The notes beneath the pieces are model-generated. The model ran no database searches and was not told where the DNA came from. It was given only the letters and a program-made list of their open reading frames with translations. Shown here piece by piece: positions 6,424-7,112 of a stretch of DNA of 7,112 bases. Numbering within the stretch: the stretch's first letter is position 1; every line of letters begins with the position of its first letter. The position numbers and the translations under genes were made by a program. The stretch is taken from assembly GCF_003721225.1 (NCBI RefSeq), contig NZ_RIZI01000095.1, positions 1 through 7,112 on the forward strand, written 5' to 3'. The DNA is from Acidithiobacillus sulfuriphilus (GTDB lineage Bacteria; Pseudomonadota; Gammaproteobacteria; Acidithiobacillales; Acidithiobacillaceae).

Positions 6424-7065
6424 TCACTGATGCCGCAAAATCCGATTTGCGGTCAGACAGATACGTCCCCGACCGCAGGATAATGGTAGGCGGCCCATAC
6501 CAAGGCTTTGCCACCACCAAGCCATCCGAAGCCCGAAAAAGCAGGCCAGCGTACTGGCTTCCTCCGTCGGGTAAGGCTCTCCCAACTGGCTTGCAATCAT
6601 GTGAAAAAGCTCCATCAGCGCCGCGCGATGATGGGAAGCAGGTTGGGATTTATCCAGCGCATCCAGGCCGGTATGCAATCGCTCCTGCACGGCAGGTTGG
6701 CGTTTCAGTGCCCGTGCCATATGTTGAAAACGGCGTAACTCCGCTACGACTAACATATCGTTTGGGGTCGCAAATGGCTTCTGGGCAATGCCCAGAAATA
6801 GCCGTAACCCCAGGCGGAGATCTCGGCGGGAAAGGAGGTCTTCGGCGCTGCTTGGATGCATATGAACGATTGCGTGGATAAAATATGCTTCCCGTCGTGG
6901 CGTCAGTCGGCTACGGGCTGCGCAAAAAGCAGCGAGAAAGAGACTCCCTACCAGCAAGGCCAGATCTTCTTGTGAAAGATTGGGCAGCGAAACATCCCCT
7001 TGGGGGCACAATGTTAGGCAAAGGATAAATATGCTCCACAGGAGGGTGAAGAGAAGCAAGAACAT
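6424..7065 (-). CDS. hflD: HflD-like protein (DUF489), start uncertain
   Basis: Resembles E. coli HflD, a small helical protein that is peripherally membrane-associated. HflD binds phage lambda CII and is usually encoded next to the tRNA thiouridylase gene mnmA. Recalled family blocks are present: IVHMHPSS (66-73, against E. coli IIDMNPSS), DLRLGLRLFLG (82-92), ELRRFQHMARALKRQ (109-123), and the C-terminal WWWQSLGMGRLPLSCGRGRI (183-202), paralleling the E. coli block LWHQVGGGRLQLMFSRNRL. The stop at 6424 fits the family's C-terminus. The N-terminus is odd. Similarity begins only near residue 30, and the first 20 or so residues (MFLLLFTLLWSIFILCL) are strongly hydrophobic. The frame stays open to the right edge, and no good ribosome site precedes the ATG at 7065. 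The true start could be a TTG at codon 19 or lie outside the window. It probably belongs to a separate transcript. Confidence 0.75.
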   Translation of the reverse strand: MFLLLFTLLWSIFILCLTLCPQGDVSLPNLSQEDLALLVGSLFLAAFCAARSRLTPRREAYFIHAIVHMHPSSAEDLLSRRDLRLGLRLFLGIAQKPFATPNDMLVVAELRRFQHMARALKRQPAVQERLHTGLDALDKSQPASHHRAALMELFHMIASQLGEPYPTEEASTLACFFGLRMAWWWQSLGMGRLPLSCGRGRICLTANRILRHQ

Positions 7066-7112
7066 GGCGGGGCCCCCGCAGAGATAAGCTGCGAAAAGGA
7101 GGACACGGCGGG

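Noticed and set aside
6393..6881. Plus-strand open frame of 162 codons
   Set aside because: Antisense to the HflD-like gene, which has recognisable family blocks; the plus-strand product resembles nothing and has no good ribosome site.
1..7112. Insertion sequence, CRISPR array, tRNA or rRNA
   Set aside because: No transposase-like frame, no regularly spaced direct repeats, and no cloverleaf or rRNA-like conserved blocks were seen on reading both strands.

Overview
The window carries most of a guanidine-utilisation operon on the minus strand, preceded by its control region and by an hflD-like gene on the same strand. HflD (DUF489) is essentially a gammaproteobacterial family. Together with a sigma-54/NtrC promoter this points to a Gammaproteobacterium or a close relative such as the Acidithiobacillia. 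No 16S rRNA or other strong marker is present, so genus cannot be given.

Layout in transcription order, right to left. (1) 6424-7065 is an HflD-like protein whose start is uncertain and may lie beyond the right edge. (2) 6288-6423 is intergenic with nothing convincing. (3) 6261-6287 is an 11-bp perfect inverted repeat containing a near-consensus NtrC site. (4) 6188-6204 is a textbook -24/-12 sigma-54 promoter, placing the transcript start near 6177. (5) 6023-6117 is a guanidine-I (ykkC) riboswitch whose 3' end runs into a terminator-type hairpin at 6001-6034. (6) Three ABC transporter genes follow with overlapping ends: a secreted substrate-binding protein (4988-5968), a permease (4134-4991) and an ATPase (3298-4131). 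(7) After a 143-bp gap come two paralogous DUF1989 proteins, the carboxyguanidine deiminase subunits formerly called urea carboxylase-associated proteins (2417-3154 and 1764-2402). (8) 1-1694 is the N-terminal half of a biotin-dependent carboxylase of the urea/guanidine carboxylase family, cut by the left window edge.

From knowledge of these families, the transporter should import guanidinium (substrate inferred from context). The carboxylase would make carboxyguanidine using ATP and bicarbonate, and CgdAB would deiminate it to allophanate. Allophanate hydrolase, probably encoded just past the left edge, would release ammonia and CO2. The most notable element is the stacked control: initiation under NtrC/sigma-54 (nitrogen limitation), then a riboswitch (guanidine present), which reads as an AND gate on one operon.

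Base composition is uneven. The carboxylase portion is clearly GC-richer than the transporter and deiminase genes, suggesting that the operon was assembled from parts of different history.
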